A DNA stretch of 51,630 nucleotides from RGIG5050 sp045636065 (GCA_045636065.1 JAZTWW010000019.1:1-51630), one strand, 5' to 3'; positions 42,833 through 51,630 are shown, numbered from the stretch's first letter. Translations and numbers: made by a program. The notes: generated from the sequence alone by a model not told the origin.

Positions 42833-44227
42833 ATGGCGGAAACGATGACAAGGCGCGACTTCCTCACGATGGGGGGAGCGAAGCAGGAAGGGGATGGCCG
42901 CGGCGCAAACGGCGATGGCGGCAAGGCAAAGGCCGCAATGGCCATGCGCACGGGCCCGCGCGGCGAGAAGGTGTCGCTTCTCGGCTACGGGATGATGCGC
43001 CTTCCGACCGTCGACGGCAAGCACGCCAACGGTTGGGACAAGGGCGCGAGCAGCGAGAAGATCGACCAGGAGCTAGTGAACCGCCAGATCGACTACGCGC
43101 TCGAACATGGCGTCAACTATTTCGACACCTCTCCCGCTTACTGCCGCGGCGAATCGGAGACGGTCCTCGGCATAGCCTTGAAGCGCCACCCGAGAAACAC
43201 TTACTTCATCGCCACCAAGCTCTCAAATTTCGCGCCGCAGACATGGCCGCTCGAGAAATCCAAGGAGATGTTCGAGAATTCGCTCAAGTGCCTCCAGACG
43301 GACTACATCGACTTCTACCTTCTCCATTCGATCGGCAACAGCTCCGGAGAGCTCGACGGATTCGAAACCTTCAAGGCGCGCTATCTCGACAACGGCGCCC
43401 TCGACTGGCTCGTCACGGAGCGCGAGGCCGGGCGCATCAGGAATCTCGGCTTCTCGTTCCACGGCGACGCGCGCGCGTTCGAATGGTGCATCGCGAACCA
43501 CGCGAAGTACCGGTGGGACTTCTGCCAGATCCAGATGAACTACGTCGACTGGCGCCACGCCACCGAGCAGAACAGCCGCAACCTCAACGCCGAATACCTC
43601 TACGGTGAACTCGACAGGCTGGGAATCCCCGTCGTCATCATGGAGCCGCTTCTCGGCGGGAGGCTTGCGCGCTTCGACAAGGGCCTCGCCTCAAGGCTGA
43701 CGCCACTCGATCCCGAGGCGACTCTCGCGAAGTGGTCGTTCCGCTTCTGCGCCCACTGGCCGCGCGTCATGACGTGCCTCTCGGGCATGACGAGGATGGA
43801 GCATCTTGAGGAGAACTGCGAGACCTTCTCCACCCTGAAGCCGCTCTCGAAGCTTGAGCTCGACACGCTTGAGGCCGCCGCCGCCGCATACGTCAAGGGC
43901 CGCACGATCCCATGCACGCACTGCGACTACTGCATGCCTTGCCCGTACGGGATCGACATCCCCGGGATATTCTCCGTCTGGAACGCTGCGTGCGCCGAAG
44001 GGCGCTTCCCCGTCGCTGGATCGGCCACGTTCGCCGCCGACCGCACGAAGTTCCTCCGCGAGTACTCGTCTGAGATACCCGCGCTCAGGCAGGCGGACCA
44101 TTGCGTCACCTGCGGCAGATGCCAGAGCCACTGCCCGCAGCGCATAGCCATACCGCGCGAACTCGTCTCGATAGACGCGTTCGTCGAGGATCTCAAGCGC
44201 TCCATATGTGCAGGGAAAGGATCGTGA
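42833..44227 (+). CDS. aldo/keto reductase with C-terminal 4Fe-4S domain
   Basis: 464 residues from ATG 42833. The AKR barrel (about 45-330) keeps the catalytic set: Asp and Tyr in NYFDTSPAY, Lys in IATKLSN, His in FYLLHSIG. The C-terminus has two ferredoxin-like cysteine sets, CTHCDYCMPCP near 362 and CVTCGRCQSHCPQ near 425. The N-terminus begins with a Tat-like TRRDFLTMGG, but the hydrophobic stretch that should follow is replaced by a charged Gly/Asp/Lys segment, so export by Tat looks lost. It is followed by a membrane Fe-S protein and a ferredoxin, suggesting an electron-transfer pathway; the substrate is unknown. Confidence 0.88.
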   Translation: MAETMTRRDFLTMGGAKQEGDGRGANGDGGKAKAAMAMRTGPRGEKVSLLGYGMMRLPTVDGKHANGWDKGASSEKIDQELVNRQIDYALEHGVNYFDTSPAYCRGESETVLGIALKRHPRNTYFIATKLSNFAPQTWPLEKSKEMFENSLKCLQTDYIDFYLLHSIGNSSGELDGFETFKARYLDNGALDWLVTEREAGRIRNLGFSFHGDARAFEWCIANHAKYRWDFCQIQMNYVDWRHATEQNSRNLNAEYLYGELDRLGIPVVIMEPLLGGRLARFDKGLASRLTPLDPEATLAKWSFRFCAHWPRVMTCLSGMTRMEHLEENCETFSTLKPLSKLELDTLEAAAAAYVKGRTIPCTHCDYCMPCPYGIDIPGIFSVWNAACAEGRFPVAGSATFAADRTKFLREYSSEIPALRQADHCVTCGRCQSHCPQRIAIPRELVSIDAFVEDLKRSICAGKGS

Positions 44228-44228
44228 C

Positions 44229-44927
44229 ATGAAAGGAAAGGATGTCCTGAGGCTCCTGCGCTTTATGCTTGGGCTTCTCAACCTCGCGGCTCTCGCGTCG
44301 CTCTTCTTCATCGAGCCTGACGCGGTGGAGCCTTCTTCAACACCCTGGGCATGGTGGCCCTGGATCGCCCATCTCCAGTTCATGCCTGCCGTGCTGGCGC
44401 TCGATTTCGCCGTTCTCGGAGCCATGGTCCTTGCGACGCTCGCCCTCGGGCGGATCTACTGCGAAGCCGTCTGTCCCCTGGGCGTTGCGCAGGATGTCGT
44501 AAGGAAACTCACGTTCATGAAGTCCAAGGGCGTAAGGCGCGTATGCGGCCGGCTTCCCGTATCGAGGCTCAACTGGGCCGTGAGGTCGTTCTTCCTCGCG
44601 GCGGCCGTCGTTCTTGCGGCGCTTGGCCTCGGGGCGTACTGGCTCGACCCGTACGGCATATTCTGCGCAGCGCTCGCATCTGCAAGGATATTCCCGGGCG
44701 ACTGGCTTTTCGCCTCGCTTATGGCCGCGCCGTTTGCGCTCGTCATTGCGCTCGTATTCGTCGGCAAGGGCCGCATCTGGTGCAATGCGATATGCCCCGT
44801 CGGAACGGTGTTCACACTTTTGATGAAGATATCGGCCGCGAAAACGACGTTCGACGGGCATTGCGGCGATTGCCGGGCATGTTTCCCGAAGCGGAACGCG
44901 AAGGATGATGAAGGAGGTGCCAGATGA
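44229..44927 (+). CDS. NapH/YccM-type membrane 4Fe-4S protein
   Basis: 232 residues with four or five spans. Two CxxxCP motifs at membrane edges (CEAVCPLG and CNAICPVG) and a final CGDCRACFP ligate clusters. Family members pass electrons from quinol to periplasmic or soluble partners. The first ATG after AAAGGA is used. It starts 1 base after the aldo/keto reductase and overlaps the next gene by 4 bases. Confidence 0.85.
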   Translation: MKGKDVLRLLRFMLGLLNLAALASLFFIEPDAVEPSSTPWAWWPWIAHLQFMPAVLALDFAVLGAMVLATLALGRIYCEAVCPLGVAQDVVRKLTFMKSKGVRRVCGRLPVSRLNWAVRSFFLAAAVVLAALGLGAYWLDPYGIFCAALASARIFPGDWLFASLMAAPFALVIALVFVGKGRIWCNAICPVGTVFTLLMKISAAKTTFDGHCGDCRACFPKRNAKDDEGGAR

Positions 44928-46006
44928 AGTGCTCGCGCAGGTTTTTCCTTGGATCGATGGCGGCCGCCGCGGGCGTTGCGTTCGCCGACGATAAGCTTGT
45001 CGACGGCGGTTTCGCGGACGTGTCCCTCCCTGGGGTGACCGAGCGTAGGAACCGCGACGGCTCCCCGGCTCCGCTCGTTCCCCCGGGGGCGGGCGGCTAC
45101 GACAATCTCGACAGGCGCTGCGTAGGATGCCAGCTCTGCGTGGCGGCATGCCCGAACAAGGTGCTCCGCACCGGCAGGGGCAAGCGTTTCCGCCGCCCGG
45201 AGATGGGCTTCGAGAAGGGGTGGTGCCGCCCCGAATGCACGAAATGCGGCGAAGTCTGCCCGACTGGCGCGATCCGCAGGGTTTCAAGGGCCGAGAAGGA
45301 GGAGATCCATATCGGCCATGCGATATGGCACAAGGACGCGTGCATCGCCGCCAAGGACGGCGTCTCCTGCACGGTCTGCGAGCGCCACTGCCCGATGAAG
45401 GCCATAACGCTCATCCCTCTCGATCCGGCTGAACCCAACGGCGCGAAGGTGCCGGTCGTCGACAGGCTCCGCTGCATCGGCTGCGGGGCATGCGAACACC
45501 TCTGCCCCGCGCGCCCCATGCCGGGGATGACCGTGAAGGGCTTTTCGCGCCACCGCGAGACCCATCCCATGGGCGACGGCGAGCTTCTTGCCGAGGCGAG
45601 AAGGCTCCTTTCGACGAAGGACATGGGCTGCGTCCTTCTCAAGGGCGGGGAGATCGTCGCCACGGCGAGCGGAAAGGGGCTTAAGCCGATACTTCAGCTT
45701 CTCGACACGAAGCCTGACCTTTTCAGGGGGTCGTGGGTCGTGGACAAGGTGATCGGCCGCGCGGCGGCTGCGGCGATCGTCGCAGGAGGGGCCGCGAGGG
45801 CGTATGCGCTTACGGCGAGCGAGGAGGCGAAGGCGTTCCTTTCGGCAAGGGGCATACGCCTTGAGGCCGATCTCTTCGTTCCGCAGATCATGAACCGCGA
45901 CAAGACGGGGCTTTGCCCTCTTGAACAGAGCGTTCTCGGCCTTGACGAGCCCAAGGCGATGCTGGAGGCCATCCGCGCACGCATAGGGGCGTCAAAATCC
46001 GTCTAG
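44924..46006 (+). CDS. Tat-type ferredoxin (NapG-like) fused to a DUF1893 domain
   Basis: 360 residues. The N-terminus CSRRFFLGSMAAAAGVAFA is a plausible Tat signal. Four cysteine motifs follow: CVGCQLCVAACP near 66, CRPECTKCGEVCP near 104, CTVCERHCP near 150 and CIGCGACEHLCP near 185. Residues ~230-350 match DUF1893: CVLLKGGEIVATASGKGLKP in part, VVDKVIGRAAAAAIVAGGA in part, IMNRDKTGLCPLEQ. DUF1893 normally stands alone; joined here to a ferredoxin it may bind a ligand or cofactor. It completes the operon that begins at 42833. Confidence 0.82.
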   Translation: MKCSRRFFLGSMAAAAGVAFADDKLVDGGFADVSLPGVTERRNRDGSPAPLVPPGAGGYDNLDRRCVGCQLCVAACPNKVLRTGRGKRFRRPEMGFEKGWCRPECTKCGEVCPTGAIRRVSRAEKEEIHIGHAIWHKDACIAAKDGVSCTVCERHCPMKAITLIPLDPAEPNGAKVPVVDRLRCIGCGACEHLCPARPMPGMTVKGFSRHRETHPMGDGELLAEARRLLSTKDMGCVLLKGGEIVATASGKGLKPILQLLDTKPDLFRGSWVVDKVIGRAAAAAIVAGGAARAYALTASEEAKAFLSARGIRLEADLFVPQIMNRDKTGLCPLEQSVLGLDEPKAMLEAIRARIGASKSV

Positions 46007-46024
46007 AAACTTCCCGCGGAATTT

Positions 46025-46032
46025 GGTATAAT
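46025..46032 (+). promoter_or_regulatory. ileS extended -10 promoter
   Basis: TATAAT at 46027-46032 preceded by TTTGG and GCGGAA; no -35 at 17 bp. TCCGGAG is repeated twice in the leader around a T7 run (46034-46058). Confidence 0.6.
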
Positions 46033-46065
46033 ATCCGGAGTTTTTTTCGGATCCGGAGATTATTG

Positions 46066-49000
46066 ATGTTTACAGCAGTTTCAAACAAGGCGGAATTCCC
46101 CAGGATGGAGGAGGAAATCCTCAAATACTGGGCTGAAGGCGATGTGTTCAAGAAGTCCTTGAAGCGCAATGAAGGCAAAGAGCGCTACAAGTTCTACGAC
46201 GGGCCGCCCTTTGCGACCGGCCTGCCCCACTATGGGCATCTCCTCGCTGGCATAATCAAGGATATAGTCCCGAGATACCAGACGATGCGCGGCAAGTACG
46301 CCGAGCGCCGTTTCGGCTGGGATACGCACGGCCTTCCCATCGAGGCGCTCGCCCAGGAGGCTCTCGGCATCGCGGGCGCGCACGAGATCAAGTCCATCGG
46401 CGTCGACAGGTTCAACGAGCAGTGCCGCTCCATGGTGCTCAAATACGTCGGCGAATGGCGCAAGACCGTCACCAGGATGGGCCGCTGGGTCGATTTCGAC
46501 AACGACTACAAGACCATGAACCCCGACTTCATGGAGACCATCTGGTGGGTCTTCAAGCAGCTCTGGGACCAGGGCCGCGTCTACCGCAGCCACCGCATAA
46601 TGCCGTACTCCTGGAAGCTCTCCACGCCGCTTTCCAACTTCGAGGCCGGCAGCAACTACAAGGACGTGCAGGATCCCACGGTGACGGTGAGGGTCAAGGC
46701 GATCCCGTCCTCCATCGCGATCGAAAGCCTCAAGGGCGAAAGCTCGAGCGTCTATCTTCTCATCTGGACGACCACCCCCTGGACGCTCCCCGAGAACCTC
46801 GCGATCTGCGCTGGCGCTGACATCGACTATGTGGCCGTGCGCGACTTGACGGACGGCGAGCGCCCCGTGTACGTCATGGCGAAGGCGCGCCTTGCAACGA
46901 TATTCAAGAAGCCCGAGCAGTACGAGCTCGTGGCCGAATTCAAGGGAAGCGCGCTCAAGGGCATCGAATACGAGCCGATGTTCCCGTACTTCGCCGACAA
47001 GCGCAGCGAAGGCGCCTTCCAGGTACTGAACGACGGCTACGTCACCACCGATGACGGTACCGGCCTCGTCCACATCGCCCCCGCATACGGCGAGGACGAC
47101 TTCCGCGTGTGCCGCGAGGCGGGGATCACCGCCTTCGCCGATCCGCTCGACGAGAGCTGCAACTTTACAGCCACCGTCCCCGAGTACGCCGGCCGCTTCT
47201 GCAAGGACTGCGACAAGGACATCATCAAGCGCCTCAAGGCCGAAGGCAAGCTCGTCCACCAGGCGACGATAGTCCACAGCTATCCGTTCTGCGACCGCAC
47301 CGACACCCCCCTCATCTACCGCGCGATCGACGCCTGGTACGTGAAGGTCGAGGATCTCCACGAGCGCCTCGCCGCCAACAACGCGACCGTCCACTGGACG
47401 CCTCCCTACGTCGGCGACAAGCGCTTCGGCAACTGGCTCAAGGATGCCCGCGACTGGAACATCTCCCGCAACCGCTTCTGGGGAAGCTGCATCCCCGTGT
47501 GGGTGAACGAGGAAGATCCCTCCGATATGATATGCGTCGGCTCCATCAAGGAGCTTGAGGAGCTTTCCGGCGGGAAGGTGACCGACCTCCACAAGCATTT
47601 CGTCGACAGGATCCTCATAAAGAGGGACGGCAAGACGTACCGCCGCACCCCCGAGGTGCTCGACTGCTGGTTCGAGTCCGGCTCCATGCCCTACGCGCAG
47701 GTCCACTACATGGGCGACGACGCCGCGCAGGGAGGCCTCGACTCGTTCTTCCCGGCCGACTTCATCGCCGAGGGCCTCGACCAGACGCGCGGTTGGTTCT
47801 ACACGCTGCTTCTTCTCGGCACGATGCTCTTCGACAAGAGCCCGTACCGCAACGTAGTCGTCAACGGCCTCATCCTCGCCGAGGACGGCAAGAAGATGTC
47901 GAAGCGCCTCAAGAACTACCCCGACCCCACCTTGATGCTCGACACCTACGGCGCCGACGCGATCCGCCTCTACATGATCTACTCGCCCGTCGTGAGGGCC
48001 GAGAACCTCAAGTTCAGCGAATCCGGCGTAAAGCAGATATTGAGGGATCTTCTCATCCCGTGGTGGAACGCCTACAGCTTCTTCGTCACCTACGCGAACG
48101 TCGCCGGCTTCCACGACAGGGAGGTCGAAGAGCCCGATTCGAAGAACGTCCTCGACCGCTGGATCGTCTCCAGCCTCGAAACGCTCGTCGCCGACGTCTC
48201 GGCCGCCATGGACGACTACGATCTCCAGCGTTCCGTGAGGCCCTTCGTCGCGTTCGTGAACGACCTCACCAACTGGTACATCCGCCGCAGCCGCCGCCGC
48301 TTCTGGAAGTCCACCAACGACGGCGACAAGCTTAGCGCCTACAGGACGCTCAGGTACATCCTCGTGCAGCTCTCGAAGGTCGCAGCTCCCTTTACGCCCT
48401 TCATCGCCGAGGCCATCTACCGCAACCTGCGCGGCGAGTCCGACCCGGAGAGCGTCCACCTCTGCGAATTTCCGACGGCCCGCGCCGGCGCGCGCGACCT
48501 CAAGCTCGAGCGCGAGATGGCGACCGTCCAGACGATCGTCGGCCTCGGCCGCCAGCTGAGGACGGACAACAACCTCAAGGTGCGCCAGCCGCTTTCGGCG
48601 CTGCACGTCGTCGCGCCCGGCTTCACGGCGGACGAGAACCTCGCCCCGCTCGTCCTCGACGAGCTCAACATCAAGTCGCTCGACGTCCTTTCCGACGAGA
48701 CCGAACTTGCCGATGTGAGCTTCAAGGCGAACTTCAAGGTGCTAGGCCCCAAGCTCGGGCCCAAGATGAAGCTTGCCGCCGCCGCGATCGCAGCAGCGAA
48801 GAGCCTCCCGATAACGGTCGAGGGCGTCGAGATCACCGAGGAGGACGTGATCGTGAAGCGCACTCCCAAGGCGGGTCTCGTCGTCGCGAACGAAGGTGCC
48901 GTTATAGTCGCCCTTGAAACGGAGCTTACCCCCGCGCTCGTCGCGGAGGGCCTTGCCCGCGAGGCGGTGAGCCACATCCAGGCCCTGCGCAAGGACGCCG

Positions 49001-49188
49001 ACTACGAGGTGACACAGCGCATCGTCGCCACGATCGACTGCGACGGCGAGGTGAAGGCAGCCCTTGAGGCGCACCGAGAGTACATAATGGGCGAAACGCT
49101 CGCCGACGCGCTCGAGTTCGCGGCTGTCGATGCTCCTCAAGTCGATCTCAACGGCCACGAGGCAAGGCTTTCCGTGAGAAAGGTCTGA
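46066..49188 (+). CDS. ileS: isoleucyl-tRNA synthetase, eukaryote-like type
   Basis: Charges tRNA-Ile and edits valine. 1040 residues from ATG 46066. Signature sequences PPFATGLPHYGHLLAG (near 47-62), GWDTHGLPIE, the CP1 editing domain, KKMSKRLKNYPDP near 608-620, and a long C-terminus without the zinc cysteines of the classical bacterial enzyme. GLPHYGH and KMSKR place it in the eukaryote-like (type 2) group, many members of which resist the antibiotic mupirocin; resistance here is an inference. Own promoter, followed by two short-gap genes. Confidence 0.95.
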   Translation: MFTAVSNKAEFPRMEEEILKYWAEGDVFKKSLKRNEGKERYKFYDGPPFATGLPHYGHLLAGIIKDIVPRYQTMRGKYAERRFGWDTHGLPIEALAQEALGIAGAHEIKSIGVDRFNEQCRSMVLKYVGEWRKTVTRMGRWVDFDNDYKTMNPDFMETIWWVFKQLWDQGRVYRSHRIMPYSWKLSTPLSNFEAGSNYKDVQDPTVTVRVKAIPSSIAIESLKGESSSVYLLIWTTTPWTLPENLAICAGADIDYVAVRDLTDGERPVYVMAKARLATIFKKPEQYELVAEFKGSALKGIEYEPMFPYFADKRSEGAFQVLNDGYVTTDDGTGLVHIAPAYGEDDFRVCREAGITAFADPLDESCNFTATVPEYAGRFCKDCDKDIIKRLKAEGKLVHQATIVHSYPFCDRTDTPLIYRAIDAWYVKVEDLHERLAANNATVHWTPPYVGDKRFGNWLKDARDWNISRNRFWGSCIPVWVNEEDPSDMICVGSIKELEELSGGKVTDLHKHFVDRILIKRDGKTYRRTPEVLDCWFESGSMPYAQVHYMGDDAAQGGLDSFFPADFIAEGLDQTRGWFYTLLLLGTMLFDKSPYRNVVVNGLILAEDGKKMSKRLKNYPDPTLMLDTYGADAIRLYMIYSPVVRAENLKFSESGVKQILRDLLIPWWNAYSFFVTYANVAGFHDREVEEPDSKNVLDRWIVSSLETLVADVSAAMDDYDLQRSVRPFVAFVNDLTNWYIRRSRRRFWKSTNDGDKLSAYRTLRYILVQLSKVAAPFTPFIAEAIYRNLRGESDPESVHLCEFPTARAGARDLKLEREMATVQTIVGLGRQLRTDNNLKVRQPLSALHVVAPGFTADENLAPLVLDELNIKSLDVLSDETELADVSFKANFKVLGPKLGPKMKLAAAAIAAAKSLPITVEGVEITEEDVIVKRTPKAGLVVANEGAVIVALETELTPALVAEGLAREAVSHIQALRKDADYEVTQRIVATIDCDGEVKAALEAHREYIMGETLADALEFAAVDAPQVDLNGHEARLSVRKV

Positions 49189-49195
49189 TGCTCCC

Positions 49196-50038
49196 ATGGA
49201 GATCGAGGATGCATTCCCGAAGCGTCCCCGCGATGCGCACAAGCGCAGCGTGGGGACGCTTGCCATAGTGGGCGGATGTCCCGCGTTCGCGAACGCGCCC
49301 GCCATTGCCGCGCTTGGCGCGAGGGCCGCGGGTGCCGGGCTCATCCAAGTGGTTGCCTCGGAGGAGACGCGCTTTGCGCTTGCAGCGCACGTTCCGGAGG
49401 CGACCTTTAGGGACATCTCGCCCGATGTGGAGCTTCCGCCTGCAGACGTGACGGCTTTTGGCATGGGGCTCGGGCTTTCGGACGCATCGCTTGAGCTTGT
49501 CGCGCGCGTCGTCGAAGGGGCGAAAGGCCGCTTCGTCTTGGACGCCGATGCCCTCAATGCCGTATCGCGCCTCTACTCTGGCGGGCTTAAGCCTCGTGAA
49601 GGGTTCGAGTCCGTCATAACCCCGCACGAAGGCGAGGCAGCAAGGCTTCTCGGAGTAAAGGTCGAGGATGTCTCTTTAAACCGCGAAGCCGCCGTGAGGG
49701 CGCTTGCCTCGAAATACTCCGCTACGGCTGTTTTGAAGGGGCCGGGAACGCTTGTCGCCGCGCAAGGTGAGGGACCTGTGTGGAAATGCGATCTGGGGAA
49801 CCAGTTCATGGCGCTTGGCGGAATGGGTGATCTCCTTTCCGGGATGATCGCCGCAAGGTGGGCGGTCCTAGAGCGGGCGAAGGTGGGCGGATGCCGCCCG
49901 GCTAAGGCGGCTAAATCGGCCGTGTGGCTCCACGCGAAGGCTGCGGACGATCTCGTTTGCGGGGCGGAGCCCGTCGAGGCGAGCGTTTTGAACGTCGCGG
50001 CGAGGGCCGCATCCATCAGGACAATGCTTGAAAGGTGA
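49196..50038 (+). CDS. nnrD: ADP/ATP-dependent NAD(P)HX dehydratase
   Basis: Repairs hydrated NADH/NADPH. 280 residues of the YjeF C-terminal (ribokinase-like) fold; the N-terminal epimerase domain often fused to it is missing. Motifs GTLAIVGGCPAFANAP, FVLDADALN, VITPHEGEAARLLG, AVLKGPGT and the nucleotide site NQFMALGGMGDLLSGMIAA. It starts 7 bases after ileS and probably shares its transcript. Confidence 0.88.
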   Translation: MEIEDAFPKRPRDAHKRSVGTLAIVGGCPAFANAPAIAALGARAAGAGLIQVVASEETRFALAAHVPEATFRDISPDVELPPADVTAFGMGLGLSDASLELVARVVEGAKGRFVLDADALNAVSRLYSGGLKPREGFESVITPHEGEAARLLGVKVEDVSLNREAAVRALASKYSATAVLKGPGTLVAAQGEGPVWKCDLGNQFMALGGMGDLLSGMIAARWAVLERAKVGGCRPAKAAKSAVWLHAKAADDLVCGAEPVEASVLNVAARAASIRTMLER

Positions 50039-50043
50039 AGCGG

Positions 50044-51105
50044 ATGGGATTTATCGACATTGAAGGGCTTGTTTCGCTTCTGCGGGAGAAGGGCGGGACG
50101 TTCGGGCTTCTCTCGCAGCAGGCCTCGCCCGTTGCGGAAAGGCTTGCGGGGGAGTTTCTGGGCTCCGGCTTCAAGTGCCTCTTTTCGGCCGAGCACGGGT
50201 ATTTCGGGCTTGCAGGCGCAGGCGAGAAGACGGCGAGCCTCGTCCATCCGGCGTGGGGGATTCCGGTCCATTCGCTCTACGGGGCCACAAGGAAGCCTAC
50301 AGGCGAAATGCTTGAGGGGCTTGATAGGATCGTCGTGGATCTTCAGGACATAGCCGTCAGGTGCTACACGTACCTTGCGACGCTCAAGAACGTCCTTGAA
50401 GCGGCCTCCGAGGCGGGGATCGCGGTGACGGTGCTCGATAGGCCCGTACCCTTTGCGGGCATCGCCGAAGGGCCGATGCTTGAAAAGGGGCTTGAAAGTT
50501 TCGTCGCGCCGGTGAACGTGCCGATGAGGCACGGTATGACGCCCGGAGGATGCGCGAGGTGGATTGTCCGCGAAGAGGGGCTTCAAGTCGAGCTTGATGT
50601 GGTGGAGCTTAAGGGCTGGAAGGGGATGGAGCGCGTCCCTTGGGCGAATTTCATGCCTCCGAGCCCGGCGATAAGGAGCTGGGACGCGGCGGCGATATAT
50701 CCCGTGACGGTCTTCACCGAGGCCTTCCCGAAGGTGGACTGCGACAGGGCCGGGTCGTATGCCTTCAGGGTGCTTGGGCTTGACGGGCTCGATGCGAGAG
50801 GGTTGTGCAGGGATCTCGGCGATGCGGCGGGCGGATGCGGCTTTTCGCTTCGTCCTTTCAGGTACGTTCCGCAGGGGAAGGACGCGCCTTTGGACGGGGT
50901 TCTCATTTCGCTCGCGGACGGAGACTCGTCGCCATATAGGCCCTGCTCTATGGGCGCCATCATCCTTGAATGGCTCTACTCGCGCCACTCTGCGTTGCTC
51001 GAAGACGGCGCAAGGTGGGAGTGGCTTGCAAAGCTCTACGGCACATCGTCGCTCGCCAGCGCCATCAAATCCCACCACACCCGCGATCTTGTCGGTGGGT
51101 GGTAG
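50044..51105 (+). CDS. DUF1343 / NamZ-like exo-beta-N-acetylmuramidase family protein
   Basis: 353 residues from ATG 50044, with AAAGGTGAAG nearby; GTG 50035 overlapping the previous stop is the alternative. Matches the NamZ/DUF1343 family that removes terminal MurNAc from peptidoglycan fragments: SAEHGYFGLAGAGEK, VVDLQDIAVRCYTY, VLDRPVP, RHGMTPGG, WANFMPPSPAI and YPVTVFTEA. No signal peptide is seen, unlike many exported members, so a cytoplasmic recycling role is possible. Last gene before the right-hand repeat array. Confidence 0.85.
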   Translation: MGFIDIEGLVSLLREKGGTFGLLSQQASPVAERLAGEFLGSGFKCLFSAEHGYFGLAGAGEKTASLVHPAWGIPVHSLYGATRKPTGEMLEGLDRIVVDLQDIAVRCYTYLATLKNVLEAASEAGIAVTVLDRPVPFAGIAEGPMLEKGLESFVAPVNVPMRHGMTPGGCARWIVREEGLQVELDVVELKGWKGMERVPWANFMPPSPAIRSWDAAAIYPVTVFTEAFPKVDCDRAGSYAFRVLGLDGLDARGLCRDLGDAAGGCGFSLRPFRYVPQGKDAPLDGVLISLADGDSSPYRPCSMGAIILEWLYSRHSALLEDGARWEWLAKLYGTSSLASAIKSHHTRDLVGGW

Positions 51106-51630
51106 GTGAGGAGGATGCGATTGAAGGCAGGGATTTAAGGGATCTAAGCGATAAAAGCGATAAATCCAATGGATGGACTTTGAATGAGCCCGCGGCATCC
51201 CATCGCTTTCATCCCTCTTACTCATCCAAAGTCCTATCATCGGATCTATCGCTATTATCGCACTTTCCCATCCAAAGTCCATTCATCAGATCTATCGCTA
51301 TTATCGCTCTTGCCCATCCACAGCCAATTCGCCGGATATATCGCTTTAATCCCTTCGCCCATCCAAAGTCCATCCAGTGGATTTATCGCTCTCATCCCTC
51401 TTGCCCATCCACAGCCATATCACCAGATCTATCGCTCTCATCCCACTTCCCCATCCAATCATCAGATATATCGCTATTATCGCTATTGTCCATCCAAGTC
51501 CATTCATTGGATTTATCGCTTCCATCGCTTTTATCGCTTTTATCCCTTCCCCAAAAATCGCTTTCTCCAACACATCCCCCATCCACGACAATGCCACCTA
51601 CCAATTCGCTTCACTTTCCACTTGAGAATC
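51106..51630. repeat. ~46-bp degenerate tandem repeat array with one inverted copy
   Basis: No gene is seen in these 525 bases. From 51221 onward a unit of about 46 bases (CCCATCCAAAGTCC, then ATCAGATCTATCGC and TATTATCGC) repeats five or six times with drift; one copy is shorter (about 39). At about 51143-51187 the unit appears once in inverted orientation, facing the array. TATCGC and TTTATCGC submotifs are scattered to about 51550. Not a CRISPR: spacing and unit do not alternate with unique spacers. Confidence 0.75.

Noticed and set aside
41120..44227. A 1035-codon frame suggesting a large fusion with the aldo/keto reductase
   Set aside because: The first ~570 codons are antisense to comM; promoter and TGGAGG define the start at 42833.
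51221..51555. CRISPR array
   Set aside because: Units are degenerate and contiguous, without unique spacers of constant length, and no cas genes are near.

Overview
The window reads as a high-GC chromosomal segment from a diderm (outer-membrane) bacterium, most likely an anaerobic, host-associated member of the Kiritimatiellota/Verrucomicrobiota. This placement is an inference. It rests on envelope genes (BamD-like, LptE-like, an LpxL-type acyltransferase), a giant secreted repeat protein, a sulfatase-modifying-factor-like protein, a ferredoxin-linked NfnAB pair, a eukaryote-like isoleucyl-tRNA synthetase, and dense families of short interspersed repeats. The standard bacterial code is used: UGA ends many intact genes.

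Layout. Positions 1-7960 are visibly more AT-rich, repeat-laden and accessory. They hold a long imperfect inverted repeat, a strong promoter with a possible structured RNA, an unknown membrane protein, a 1553-residue secreted repeat protein with a strong terminator, and a DUF3800 gene broken by one in-frame UGA and preceded by a promoter, structured leader and terminator. Positions 7962-9140 hold an unknown gene studded with short repeats. From 9137 to 17702 there is a compact housekeeping run: a short alaS, rimO, a CPA2-type antiporter, bioD, an lpxL-type gene and rarA. Next come tRNA-Leu and tRNA-Tyr, a deaminase and a hybrid histidine kinase (all on the minus strand), a secreted FGE-like protein, tRNA-Lys and fusA.

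Positions 24359-29625 form one operon: nfnA, nfnB, a bamD-like gene, an lptE-like gene and a fused siroheme-decarboxylase-like gene that has taken up two blocks of short repeats in frame. Positions 29657-35501 carry icd, fabH, fabF, fabZ and recJ with overlapping or close junctions. A YitT protein behind tRNA-Ala lies on the minus strand. It is followed by a fused amino-acid-permease/histidine-kinase/receiver protein, then comEC and comM (minus). A three-gene iron-sulfur cluster follows (aldo/keto reductase, NapH-like membrane protein, ferredoxin-DUF1893 fusion), then ileS, an NAD(P)HX dehydratase and a NamZ-like muramidase. The window ends in a roughly 46-bp degenerate tandem repeat array.

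Two themes recur. First, many promoters share an extended -10 (TGGTATAAT) preceded by a GGAA-type spacer motif, and two of them lie so close to the start codon that the mRNA should be leaderless or nearly so. Second, short repeats (GGAGTCTGGCACC, GGGGACTGTCCCC, GGCAACATTGG, CAGTATCC and others) sit between and inside genes. Where they enter genes they keep the reading frame and encode Ser-Leu-Ala-Pro-type peptides.
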